In this document: positions 1-10,269 of the stretch, in pieces
How the letters are laid out: every line of letters begins with the position of its first letter
How positions within the stretch are numbered: position 1 is the stretch's first letter
Assembly: GCA_020086605.1 (NCBI GenBank)
Contig: JACBWW010000020.1
Coordinates: 15,964,776 to 16,028,775 of the forward strand
Source: Lanius collurio
Lineage: Eukaryota > Chordata > Aves > Passeriformes > Laniidae
DNA: 64,000 bases
Direction of reading: 5' to 3'
Position numbers and translations under genes: made by a program
Notes under the pieces: generated by a model
What the model was told of the DNA's origin: nothing
Databases searched by the model: none
What the model saw: the letters and a program-made list of their open reading frames with translations, nothing else

Positions 1-2405
1 CGTATCTATCATAATTATGTGGATTTAGTTCCGTTCATACATGTTATATATTGAAGCAATAGAGGTAATTTCTTTGCTACAGCAATTGACCATCTTATTT
101 TACAATTCCATCTGATTGCAAAATGGAACTTGAAAGGTAGGGAAAGCCTTTTGACTTCTAAAGCTATCCCAAATATTGACATTAAAATTGTTTTTAAAGT
201 TTGCTCCAACTGCTTCTAATCCCACAATGGAAGAGTTTATCAAGACTTTAAAAATCTCTGTGCTACAATGTAGATTCTTTTGATCCTAGCACAAATAATG
301 TGGAATTTCTACCCTGTCCTTTGAAGAGAAGCAACCATGAGTACATCTATATTAGATTTCTATTGCCACGAAATGAATAAGAGCAGTACTCATAGATAGA
401 TACCATACCTTAAATTTCCTTAAGGTATGTAGTGAAGGAGACCCCTTTTCTCTTCCAGACAGAGATGAAGCAATGGTCATTTGTGATCTCTGAATCAATA
501 TACTTGTGCTAGCACACAAGGGGAATATACATGTACAGGCAAGGGGAAGTCACTACAACTTGACTTCAAATTTCTCTGCTGATTTCACATATTTACTGTG
601 TTCGTAACAAAACTAATACTCCTGACTGTGTTAGCCCTAACTTCACTGACTCTGATAGACATACCCAAATTTTTTTTATTTTATTTGTAAAGCAGAGAAG
701 TCTTTGTAATAAGTCCTACCGCATTTCTTGCACTTGTTGGAAACAACAAAATATTTAAGAAATACAATAGTAAGTTACAAACAAGAATTCTGCCTTGCTT
801 TTACATGGACTTTGCAAGGAGCTAAAGATGAATGAAGTCCAAATTCTGCCAACATATTCTCATGCAAATTAGGATGGATGGCATATGGTTGCATAAAGAA
901 AGAACTTTGCTCTACACAATACTGCAAAATGCTAGGTAGAATTTCTGCATGTTGAAGAATTAATACTACAAACAAGGAAAATGTTTGTATTTAAAACCTC
1001 TGCAGTTTAATGCCAAGCAGAAAGATCTTTTAACATGTAGTGAGATCACTGACCACATAATTATCACCCCATACTACTGGCTTGACTGTTTTAACCTAAA
1101 CCTGTTCATCATACAAAAAAAAAAGATTTTTAACCATTGCTTCAACATCCATAGGGAAAAACACCCAGTGAAAATAAAACACATCACTGACTTTTAGCCC
1201 ACATAATGCAAGAGAAATGGAGGATAAAAGAATTCTTAGATTAAGACTGAGTTTGGACATCAAGGAAGAAGAATAAAAACTGAACATTTTGTGAAAGTGA
1301 ACAGTCAGAACTATAGACAAAAACTTGTTTCTGGTTTTTTAGATTGCCACAGTCAGAACTAGAAGACATTTAATGGAAAACCTTTTCATAATGTCAACAT
1401 TAATAGTGAAGAAAAATATTGATAATTTCTGTCTTTCAGCTTCTCAGTTATTTTTTGGAATGGAGGTATTTAAATCGGAGTAGGAAGATCCCAAGAACTT
1501 TCTATGAACAGAAGGGACTGAGTAACACGCTTAGGAAAAGATTTCTTTTAGATGGGTTTCCTAAAGAAATGAGGCTCATATAATCACACTCAGTATTGAT
1601 CTTATAATAACAGGTCTTTTTTACTCTAATAAGAATTAAAGACCCTGTCCTATTACCATTACATCTGCCAGCACTAGCTTTCTACATAAGGTTAACTACA
1701 TTAATCTCTTTAAAATGATTCATAAAAGAAATACATTAATAATTCTTACATTGAAGGAAAGGCTGCAATCTGAACCTATACCTTACCAGAAATAAGAGAA
1801 TTACATGGGAAAAATACATCCAGATTTTGAAATCATCATAACACAATGACATTGCTTTCTGACTGTATTAGGTAAACCATGTTTCGGGGCTCAGGACATT
1901 TCACAGTTCCCTCTTCTCTCATAGAGTCCATCATAAGACAGCTATCAAGTAGCTGTGAAAACTTATATTCTCATATATTTTCCCTTAGTTACACTAAATC
2001 CTTAGTTTACTTTCAAAAACCTTCTTCCGCTGATTCTCAAGTTCTGATTAAAAAAAAAAGGATTTAAATGAGAAAATTTCCCCTCAGATGACACCAATTT
2101 CTGTAATAGTAGATTCTCATTGCTCCAAACAATGTATTTCAAGTAACAGCTGATTGAATAAGATAACTAAATACTATCCTAAAAATCACCGCCACTTCTT
2201 CATCTTTTTTTATATTTTTAAGTACTAAAAGAAGTCTGCTTACAACTGCCTGTGTGAAACAACACACCAACCAGACTTAGCAAATGTTATTTGAAAGGTA
2301 AAGAAAGAAATTTATCAGATGGCTTTAGATCAAGGCACTGCAGAACATAGCAGTCAATGGCAGGTTTAGTAAGAAGAGTAAAATGAGGCATATAATTACT
2401 TTCAC
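1..2405 (-). other. CORIN: CORIN intron after LDLa module 4, partial
   Basis: AT-rich, non-repetitive-looking sequence. I looked on the minus strand for a cysteine-rich linker or Frizzled 2 exon and found none. Short open frames on both strands have no recognisable domain. No confident mobile element was seen. Confidence 0.75.
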
Positions 2406-2516
2406 TGCAGTTTTCTTCATCACTTCCATCTTTACAGTCATTATCTCCATCACACTGGAATGCACCAGGAATGCACTGCCCATTTCTGCACTCCACCAGA
2501 CCCTGACTGTGACATG
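2406..2516 (-). CDS. CORIN: CORIN exon: LDL-receptor class A module 4
   Basis: This is the fourth LDLa module. It starts after the acceptor TTTCTCTCTAG with T|CA giving Ser, then [16 protein letters not shown], essentially the human sequence as remembered. The six cysteines and the calcium-binding [11 protein letters not shown] are intact. The 3' end is less certain. A GTGAAA donor gives an exon ending at 2406 (111 bp, phase 1). A second GT six bases further (GTAATT) would end it at 2400, also in phase 1, adding two codons. I prefer 2406 because the length then equals module 3. The next exon, expected to carry the linker and Frizzled 2, was not found in the remaining 2.4 kb and should lie beyond the left edge. 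Confidence 0.93.
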
Positions 2517-3109
2517 CTAGAGAGAAAAAAAATATTTAAACAGGAAATATTCTGATCAATTTAGCTTAAAGAAGCTTTGTATTATATTTGAACATCATAC
2601 TGAAGTTATTTTAGAAGGAGCTGGTAACACTGCTTAGCACTGAAGATCACAAGGCATTTCTCATTATGTGTCAACTAATTTTTCAATAGCCACCATTGTG
2701 CTGATCTTTAACTACTGAGACTGAAAACGTAAATGCCAGGTATTAGCAGCAGGCTGAGATGAAGTCTTAGCTTCTCCAGGGAAAAAAACTCACATAATTT
2801 TTACTCATATAGTGGAACATTACAATTAACAAAATGCTTATTCTGTAATTAACAAGAAGCTGAAACACAAAGCAATGCTTTACTTCTCAACAAAGGCAAC
2901 AAATGTTTAATTTGCTGCAGCTGTCCACCAAGAACAGACATTTGTAAGGTGTGAACTTCTGAAATTAAATAAGTTTATAGTTTTGCCTTACAGGTGAGTA
3001 CACTAGGGTTTGGTTTTGTTGGGGTTTTTTGTTTGATTGGGGTTTTTTTGTTTGTTTGTTTGTTTGTTTTAAAGAAAGAAAAAATAATTTAGAGGTTAAG
3101 GGAACTTAC
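2517..3109 (-). other. CORIN: CORIN intron between LDLa modules 3 and 4
   Basis: A 593-bp intron with GTAAGT donor and CTCTAG acceptor. It holds a T/G-rich simple-sequence tract near 3005-3070, close to the donor, and otherwise plain AT-rich sequence. Confidence 0.9.
3005..3070. repeat. T/G-rich tract with (TTTG)n
   Basis: GGTTTGGTTTTGTTGGGG, GTTTGATTGGGG, then TTTGTTTGTTTGTTTGTTT. On the CORIN strand it is a C/A-rich tract starting about 40 bp inside the intron after LDLa module 3. Confidence 0.85.
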
Positions 3110-3220
3110 AGCAATTGATCTCATCTGATTTGTCTATACAGTCATGGTCACCATCACATACCCAATCAGCTGTTATACATCTCCCATCTCCACACTGATG
3201 ATGTGTCATTGGATTACAAT
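3110..3220 (-). CDS. CORIN: CORIN exon: LDL-receptor class A module 3
   Basis: This is the third LDLa module: 111 bp from the acceptor GTTTTATGTAG to the donor GTAAGT, phase 1 to phase 1. Cysteines in order are [24 protein letters not shown] and INC, with the acidic stretch DCIDKSDE for calcium. It matches the remembered human module ([19 protein letters not shown]) with few changes. A T/G-rich simple tract (TTTG repeats on plus, CAAA on the coding strand) lies about 40 bp past the donor inside the intron. Its closeness to a splice donor is the only unusual local point. Confidence 0.95.
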
Positions 3221-4777
3221 CTACATAAAACGCAAATTCAAAGAAAAAAAAAGGATGCTAAATTACCATTTGTATATTTTATATTACTGATCAATTGTTC
3301 TATGCCTATAGGTAATCTTCTTACTAATGAGCCATTTTGCATTAATAAATTATATGAAGAGATTTTCTGTATCTGCAGATATTTTTGCAGATGGCGGTAA
3401 CATATATTCTTAATTGTATTGCCTGCATAGTGATGGACACTTCCTTCTCCCAGAGGCGCAGCTGTAACCATTTGTAAATGAAAAAGTTTCTAAGATTTGC
3501 TAAGCACATTAGAAGATCCACCTTACCATCTCACAGAATGGTTTTTAGTTAACTAACATTTTCAGTAACCACCAGAGAAAATAATTTCCTAAGACATTTT
3601 AAAAAACATTTCTTAACTTCAGAAACTATATTTTTGCATGTACTTGGAATTTCCCATAAGAATTATCTACAAAGAAATTATACTATCTTTATGTTACTCT
3701 TTCTACCTGAATGCACAAATAAGAGCATTATGTTGAGCAGGCTGACTTTACACCAAAATAAATAGAGACAATAGACACAGTCCAGTCCTCCAAATCTGCT
3801 ATGAAAACCAATTATAGCATGTACAAGATCTCAGATTTTAAAAATTGTATAGAATAAGTCTACATCAAGGTACAAAAGATAGGAGACAGATTAATGTTCA
3901 GAAAATCTAAATCATCTTTAAAAAAGATTATTTATGAAAAAAAAAAAAAACACTGAATAACCAAAACTGACAAGAAAATATTGAAAGGTCTTGGAGTACG
4001 TTTCATTTGGAGAAGAAATATAAAACAAATCTCAGGAAAAAAAAATGTGCCTTGATTTTCAGTTTTCATATTCTTTGTGTTTTTCCTCAGAAAAGCAAAA
4101 AGAAGAAAGTGAAAAATAATATTTTAACTGTTAAAGAATTACTTTGGAAAACTTAGTTTTTCTCAGGTGTAGTAACAAGACCAAAAGTTAGTAAAAATAA
4201 GGGTTTCTAAGTTTTCCAATATTTACATGTTTAGATTATTCTTTTTTAATGGCAAAACTTCATTATTTCTCCTATGGAGTCAAGCACAGGTAGACACATA
4301 TAGTAGGTAGGTAAGTATCACGAGTCAGAACATGCAAAGCTGATTGAAAACAGAATTTGAAAGAAACAGAATTTGATAATCAAAACCTACAACTTCACTC
4401 CGAATCTTATGTAAAAACATTCGAGATACAAAACAGTTGACACCACCAGTGTGTACCCCCTCATAGTTAGCTTTACTCTCAGTTAAATACAGTCAATTTG
4501 TAAGGCAGCAACCATAACATCCTTTGGAATAGTTTAAAGCAAATTGAAAATAGTAGTATTTCTTATAAATACCAAACCCTTCAAGATTTGGATTGACCCA
4601 GAACTCTCCTTTAAACCTTTCCAAATTGCATATAGAATCTGTGAGCTGTTTCCACTTTGTTCAAATCGAGTAACAGTGGGGTATATTACTCTTTCAGTAG
4701 TTAAAGGAAAAAGATGACTGGCTTAGGCAATCCTGATATCTTAAAGACTTAAAGAAAAGCACATAACTTTCATTTAC
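3221..4777 (-). other. CORIN: CORIN intron between LDLa modules 2 and 3
   Basis: A 1557-bp intron with GTAAAT donor and ATGTAG acceptor. There is a short poly(A) run near 3938-3950. No gene or confident mobile element is visible. Confidence 0.9.
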
Positions 4778-4885
4778 CACAATTTTGTTCATCACTAAGG
4801 TCTCCACAGTCATCGTATCCATCACAAACAAAGGTATAATTGAGGCACTTCCCCGTGTCGCAGCGAAATACATCATTACTGCAGT
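4778..4885 (-). CDS. CORIN: CORIN exon: LDL-receptor class A module 2
   Basis: This is the second LDLa module: 108 bp from the acceptor TTTGTTTTGTAG to the donor GTAAAT, phase 1 at both ends. The first base combinations give A|AC (Asn) at the start and G|AT (Asp) into the next exon. Six cysteines are present in order (NCSN, RCDT, KCLN, VCDG, DDCGD, QNC). The calcium-binding stretch [12 protein letters not shown] is intact and the same as in remembered human corin. The module contains the sequon NYT, which corresponds to NYS in human corin, so a glycan on this loop may be conserved. The donor GTAAAT is weaker than GTAAGT but is the only GT that keeps the frame. Confidence 0.95.
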
Positions 4886-6471
4886 CTACAAAACAAATGC
4901 ATAGGAAATGTTAAAATTACATTGGAATATTCATATAAACTATGAACACTGGCATGTGCTGACTACACACAAGATTAGCTAAAGATACCTTACAATATAC
5001 AGGTCTGCATTAATACTGCTGGGCACCAGTTTATGAGAATCTAATCTGGAAGAATATGAAAAATCAAAAGCATTTTTTAGAAATTTTTACTCTCTCCCTA
5101 CCAGCTGGTTTTTGATCAATACCATAAGAAGATAGTTCTCTGGTTGCACATAGGGACCTAAATGTTCAATTAATTTATACACATAAAGTTCTCAAGAAAG
5201 ATTGTAGGCTTCACTATTGTAGATTACTAGGACAATCCTGAGAACTTGTTGTGGCTATTAAGTGGAGTTGAAGATTTTAACAGCAAAATCAAGATCCCTA
5301 GACCCTGCTTTTGAGCCTGCCTTTGATCTTAAAATGGTTTCAAATGAGCTTTATGCTTAACACAGTTTGCAGCTCAGATTTGGCCTGGCGCCTTCTCATT
5401 GAAGAATTCTCATCACTGTCAGCCCTAAGTGGGTTTAACCATTTTTTCATGACTGGAGTCATCAGTAGAGCCTGTCAGATATTATCTGAGAATAATCATA
5501 ATACTTCAATAATATCAGGTTCAATAAAAACACAGAATCTATGTTGTAGTTAAGTGAGTTGAAGAGAAATTAGAGTTTGTGGTATCTGGTCCCCATCAGT
5601 AATAACTTTTGATTTCACACATTTAGTAAGTGGGTAACAGTTTCACTGCCTTTTTCTAAGCTTTTCCTTGACTTCTAGCTTTTCAGGGGGAATGCCAAGA
5701 TACAGAACAGCTGGGTGGACAATCCTTGCTGTTGAAGCTATGCCACTGGAACCAAGGAAGTCCTTTTTGCTCATTCTTACTGGCATTAGTGGGCATTCTA
5801 CATGAGTTCTTCCCTGGAAAACAGCAAGAGAGCTTGAAAGGCAGGGACTAGAACAAAAGTGCCTCCTTTCTTCTGAGATGATCACCCACTGAAAACCAGA
5901 ATCATGCTACCACTTCCTTTTCTCTTCTTGGCATGTGATTCCTGTGTTCATGATTGCACAGTGGCTCCACTTTGAAAGCAGGGTGTCCTTCTAAGGATAT
6001 TACACACTGAAAGGTGCAGAACTCTTACAGAAGGCACAGTGGGGTTTTTACCCCTTCAGATCAATGTCAACCAAGTGTTTCACCTCCTATGTGAAAAAAA
6101 CTCTGGAACTTGAACATGAGTCACTTCCTCCCCTTACCCCACAGAAGTATTAATGCATTCTACAAGTTTCATATTATCTTAGTTAGTCCAAACTGAATTT
6201 ACAGCATAGTGTGAAGGAAATGCTTCCGGATATGAAGTAAAATAATACAGCTGAGCCATGAGGGATGTACTCAATAGTCAATTTAACTTCAAAAAGAACT
6301 ATTACTCCTAAAACAGGGAATAGCAAAAATCCCACACTAAATGAAAATATTTAAGTTCTTGCTTTCTGTAAGCAGACCGATACCCAGCTGAGAGTAAATT
6401 TTAGACATTACTTGTTTTGAATATGCAACAGCATGAAGTAGTCTGGCAACCTTTAATTTTATTGATCAGTT

Positions 6472-7133
6472 TGTAAAGTTGTTATTCTGGTCGGGGGGTT
6501 TTCCCTCCGGCCCGGCTGGATGGGGTCAGAGGCTCCGACCCAAGAAGCCGTAGCGAACCCAGAGAGGTGATCCCGTGAGGAACCGTCTCCCAAGGGGTCG
6601 TGGCTTCTCTCAGCCCTCGGCCGGGGCTGCCTGCAGAGATGCCTGGCTCAGCAGGCTGTCAGCTCTTAGTGCAGTGATTTCAGCTCTGCTCTGCACGGCA
6701 GAACCCCCCTTTGGCCAGGCCCGGATAGAGAGAGAGGAGGAGACTCTCTGGTGGTTCCGCAGAAGCAGCTTTATTCTTCCATCTTCCACGAAGGGGTGAC
6801 CAGAGATGAATCCTCTCCCGACTCGGGGCAGAGGGGTCTCTTTTATGGGGTACAGGGGTGGGCATACAAGGGTAAGAAACCAATGGGTATTAGGGTATTT
6901 TACATACAGTTTCCTAGAAGATCTTGGATCTATCTTTTCTAACTAAAAAGGCTCTTTGTTTCCCCAAGAGGGGCCTGGAGGGAGATAGTGCTACTTCCTT
7001 ATCTCCAGGCCTCCCTGCCAGGGCAGGGAGCTTGTCAGACCCCATATCTGGAGATGTTGCAGTTCACCTTATCTAAACAAGGGCTTCCTGCCAAGACAGG
7101 GGCTTGTCAAACCCTACAAGTTTGTAACTCTGA
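6472..7133 (-). mobile_element. Solo LTR of an endogenous retrovirus, CORIN-sense
   Basis: Read on the minus strand, this GC-rich block has the order of a retroviral LTR. A TATA-like CATAAAAG is at 6847-6840, followed about 65 bp downstream by a perfect AATAAA (6775-6770) and a GC-rich U5-like tail. A candidate 5-bp target duplication CAGTT flanks it (6467-6471 and 7134-7138). With that choice the element is 662 bp, with a canonical CA at its 3' end but TC rather than TG at its 5' end. The boundaries are therefore provisional. The upstream part carries an imperfect duplication of about 45 bp (near 7000-7045 and 7070-7114). No viral genes accompany it. It lies in the intron between LDLa modules 1 and 2, in the direction of CORIN transcription. 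Confidence 0.72.
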
Positions 7134-7616
7134 CAGTTTCTATGCTTCTTCTGCTGCTCCTCCTGCAAATGAAACAAAACTGCCTTTTTCTATGTTATTT
7201 CCTCTGGATTAATTTACTGTTTAATTTCCACTCATATCCCCATGCCATTTATATTAATACCACTGAAGCTGCTGGACTGTCCTTTAGGGTAGACAACTCA
7301 CAGGCCCACACAGACAGGGTAAACAAAAAAAAAATACAAACTTCCTTGCAGGGAAATAAGATTCACTTGATGAAAATCTAACAGCCTTAATATACGTTTT
7401 CTCCAAGATAATGGCAATAATGTATAGTATAGGGTAGTTGGTTACTCTGTTAAGTAAGATGGGCACTTGGCAGCTGCCACTTGTAAAAGGCTCAACTTTT
7501 TATAAATGATGGGAAAAATCCTTATTTTCATAAAATTAAATACAAATTCCTATTCTATACTCCACTAAACACAAATGAATCCTGGTGAATCTTTTGCATT
7601 CAACAATTTGACCTTA

Positions 7617-7679
7617 AGATAAGCTCAGCTGGTTAAAGCATGGTGCTAATAAAGCCAAGGTGGCTTTATTATGGGTCCA
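7617..7679 (+). pseudogene. tRNA-Ile(AAT)-derived sequence, SINE-head-like
   Basis: The bases AAGCTCAGCTGGTTAAAGCA followed by TGGTGCTAATAAAGCCAAGG match the D arm, anticodon arm and variable loop of vertebrate tRNA-Ile with anticodon AAT. The A box (GCTCAGCTGG) is recognisable. The T arm and B box are not: the matching sequence stops after CCAAGGTGG and a shortened ATGGGTCC end follows. It is therefore not a working tRNA gene. Songbirds have SINEs with a tRNA-Ile head and a CR1 tail, and this resembles such a head. Here, however, it is followed by long CR1 coding sequence rather than a short SINE tail. Confidence 0.7.
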
Positions 7680-8735
7680 GAAGGACCTGCTGCACATGGG
7701 TTTGGACAAACCCTCAAAACATCCTACTCTCTTAACTGAAGAGAGATGGATTTCATGGGTGGACTTTTTGGTGGATAAGGAATTGGTTGGACAATCGCAT
7801 CCCAAGGGTCAAAAGCTCAGAATTCCAAAGAACATCACTGACCAGTTCTGTCCCTCAGGGCTCTGTAGTGGGACTAGTGTTATTTAATGTCTTTATTAAT
7901 AACATAGATGAAGGGATCAGGTGCACCCTCAGCAAAATTGCAGGTGAGATGGGGAGATGGTGTGGAGGTCAAGCTGAATGGTATGGTTGCCATACCTGAA
8001 GGACGGGATGCCAAACAGATCGACCTGGACAAGCTCAAGAAGTGGGCACATGGGAATCTCGTGGTCTAACAAGATCAAGTACAAGGTGCTGCACCTGGGT
8101 CAGGGCAAACCCTGGTATCAACACAGGCTGGGGAATGAAGGGATTGAAAGCAGCCCTTCCAAGAAAAACTTGGGGGAACCAGTAGATGAACAGCTGGACA
8201 TGACTCAGCAATGTGCACTTGCAGCCCAGAAAGCCAGTTGCATCCTGGACTGCACTAGAAGCAGCATGGCCAGAAGGCTGAGGAAGGTGATTCTGTCCCT
8301 CTGCTCTACTCTTGTGAAAGCCCAGCTGCAGTGCTGCGTCCAGCTCTAAATCCCACAGCACAGGAAAGTCTTGGACATGTAGGAAGAGGTCCAGACAAAG
8401 CTACAAAAATTATCATAGGGATGGAACAGCTCTCCTTTGAGGAAAGGCTGAGAGACTTTGGGTTGTTTCTCCTGGAGAAAGAGTGGCCTTTCCAAACTTA
8501 AAGGGAGCTTATAAGAAAAATGGGGACAGACTTTTTAGCTGGAGATGTTGTTATAGGATGAAGGGTAATAATTTTAAAAGAGGGTACATTGAGACTAGAC
8601 ATAAGGAATAAATTTTTTACAATGAGGATGGTGAAACACTGGAACAGATTACCCAGAGAAATAGTAGACACTCCATTCCTGGATATAGTCAAGGTCAGGT
8701 TGGATGGGACTCTGAGCAACCTATCCTATAATTTA
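7680..8735 (+). mobile_element. CR1-type LINE fragment, end of ORF2 (decayed)
   Basis: The plus strand carries the C-terminal part of a CR1 reverse-transcriptase ORF in broken form. Recognisable protein pieces include KYKVLHLGQG, IESSPSKKNLG, VDEQLDMTQQCALAAQKAS and CILDC, which are characteristic of the CR1 ORF2 C-terminus. A 123-codon frame (7978-8349) is a remnant. After the coding part come the usual CR1 3' non-coding motifs (GAGGAAAGGCTGAGAGACTT, TCAGGTTGGATGG). The copy ends near CTGAGCAACC, before the terminal octamer repeats, so its 3' end is lost. The left boundary with the tRNA-like head is approximate. Confidence 0.87.
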
Positions 8736-10155
8736 ATGAGGTGATGTAAGACTTTGAGAGGGGCAAGGACTGCAAGAAACACAGCATCTTTAATCAGACA
8801 AGCTGTCAGGCAAATAGGTCTACCTTCAGTTTTGCTCTCTCTGCTATGTAATTCAAAAAAGCCTTATTTGACCTCCACACCCTCTCCTCAGCTCTTACCA
8901 AGCATCCTAATGAAAGACATCCTCTGCATATAAATCCTGTATCATTAAACAGACATGTGTCCTTTCAAAGGTAATCTTAGCTCATGAAACTTATGCTTGT
9001 TTTTTCAAGACATGCAATACATTTATTTTCAATCTCCACATTTTATTACTAATTTCTTCTTTTCCCATTTCTAATGGAACTTGAGAGCCATAGTCTCATA
9101 GGCATTTTTAAATTTTTGAGCTCACTTTAAATTTAAAGCTAATGCTGACAGGAAAAATTGGAAAATAAAAACATACAATACTTTTTACATAACAGACATT
9201 ATCTCAACCTCCATTAAATAAATTGTAGGCTATCAAAGGAAAAGCAAGCTCTAACCTCATTCATATTGAGACCAGAAGGAAATTGCTATCCTCATTTATT
9301 CCTTGGAGTATCCCAGATAAAATCTAGCAACAACTTCCTTAAAAGCAGCTTTGTGAGTCTTGGAATGCTCAGGCTCTTAAATCACTAATAAGAAGAAATC
9401 TTTTGAGTTGAGTGTGAACTGCACAGTCTGACATTTTTCAAAATCTGAATGAGAAATCCTGTTTTGTGGCATAATGTCCTGCTATAGTCCCTATTGAGTA
9501 ATTTTCCCACATTTTCCTTTGTTCTTTTTCTTCTCCCCTTCTCATTGTTTTCTTACAGTACATTTGCTCATCTTTTCTAAAGGTGTTTGTAGTCCAAGAT
9601 GTTTTCTGAACACAGAAAAACACATAGGAGCTCTAAAGATATGCACTACCACAGACAAATAAATAAAAAATGAGACTATCACATAGGTACATTATACTGC
9701 AGCACATACTGGGATTAATTTAAATAAATCACATCCAAGGTTGAGATCAAAACATTTTTCTAAACAGATGGTCTTGCATCTACACTAAAATCAATGCCAA
9801 GGACCAGGATAAAGCTACAACTGACAGTATTCACCTGATTATTAGAACTGCTCCTTTCTGACACACGCTATTAATCCATTAAAAAAACCCAAAAAACCAA
9901 ATAATTCCAATTTCCCACATAGCTCCTTGCAGAATATCTGCCTCAAGGCATAAAATTGGACAGATCAAAAGCACACACTGTGGCCTGAGTGAGCAAAGCT
10001 ACACACAGTCCACAGCAACTGACAGAGTCCAAATGTCAATATATGCAAACTCCATGGAAAGCTCCTATTCTGTGCCGATAGCCTGCTTGGATTTTCAGGT
10101 TTCCCTGATTGGATTCAGTACTTCAGCAGAATGCTGCAAGGTCTAAGAAACTTAC

Positions 10156-10269
10156 TACAATGGACCTCATCACTCCAATCATCACAGTCGTTGTAGCCAT
10201 TACACTGCAGTTTCCCTGGGATGCAGATCCCACTGGCACACAAGAAACTCTCCTCTCCTCCACACAGTG
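10156..10269 (-). CDS. CORIN: CORIN exon: LDL-receptor class A module 1
   Basis: This exon encodes the first LDLa module after Frizzled 1. LDLa modules are about 40-residue, six-cysteine, calcium-binding domains; in corin they contribute to substrate processing. It runs from the acceptor CTCTCTTGCAG to the donor GTAAGT, 114 bp, phase 1 to phase 1. The six cysteines fall in the class A pattern: LCGGE, FLCAS, GICIP, LQCNG, NDCDD and VHC. The acidic calcium-binding stretch DCDDWSDE is intact. The strings CASGICIPGKLQCNGYNDC and DDWSDE match remembered human corin almost exactly. The exon has no in-frame Met. The plus-strand open frame across the same bases is a shadow. Confidence 0.95.

Larger units (their letters stand above)
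4886..10155 (-). other. CORIN: CORIN intron between LDLa modules 1 and 2
   Basis: A 5.27-kb intron. It contains an LTR in CORIN-sense orientation (about 6472-7133), a tRNA-Ile-like head (7617-7679) and a CR1 LINE fragment (to about 8735). The flanks 4886-6470 and 8740-10155 look like unique AT-rich intron. An 80-residue minus-strand open frame at 5643-5885 matches nothing I know. Confidence 0.88.

Noticed and set aside
2287..2405. Extension of the LDLa module 4 reading frame past the donor
   Set aside because: The frame continues only because the intron lacks an early stop. Beyond the GT donor it loses all similarity to corin.
5643..5885. 80-codon minus-strand frame with a fairly protein-like composition
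   Set aside because: It has no match I recognise and no in-phase splice sites that would place it between LDLa modules 1 and 2, which join directly in frame.
7617..7679. Functional tRNA-Ile gene
   Set aside because: The T arm and B box are lost and the acceptor stem cannot pair, so it is a derived fragment.
7978..8349. 123-codon frame as a host gene
   Set aside because: The translation is the decayed C-terminus of CR1 ORF2, so it belongs to the LINE.
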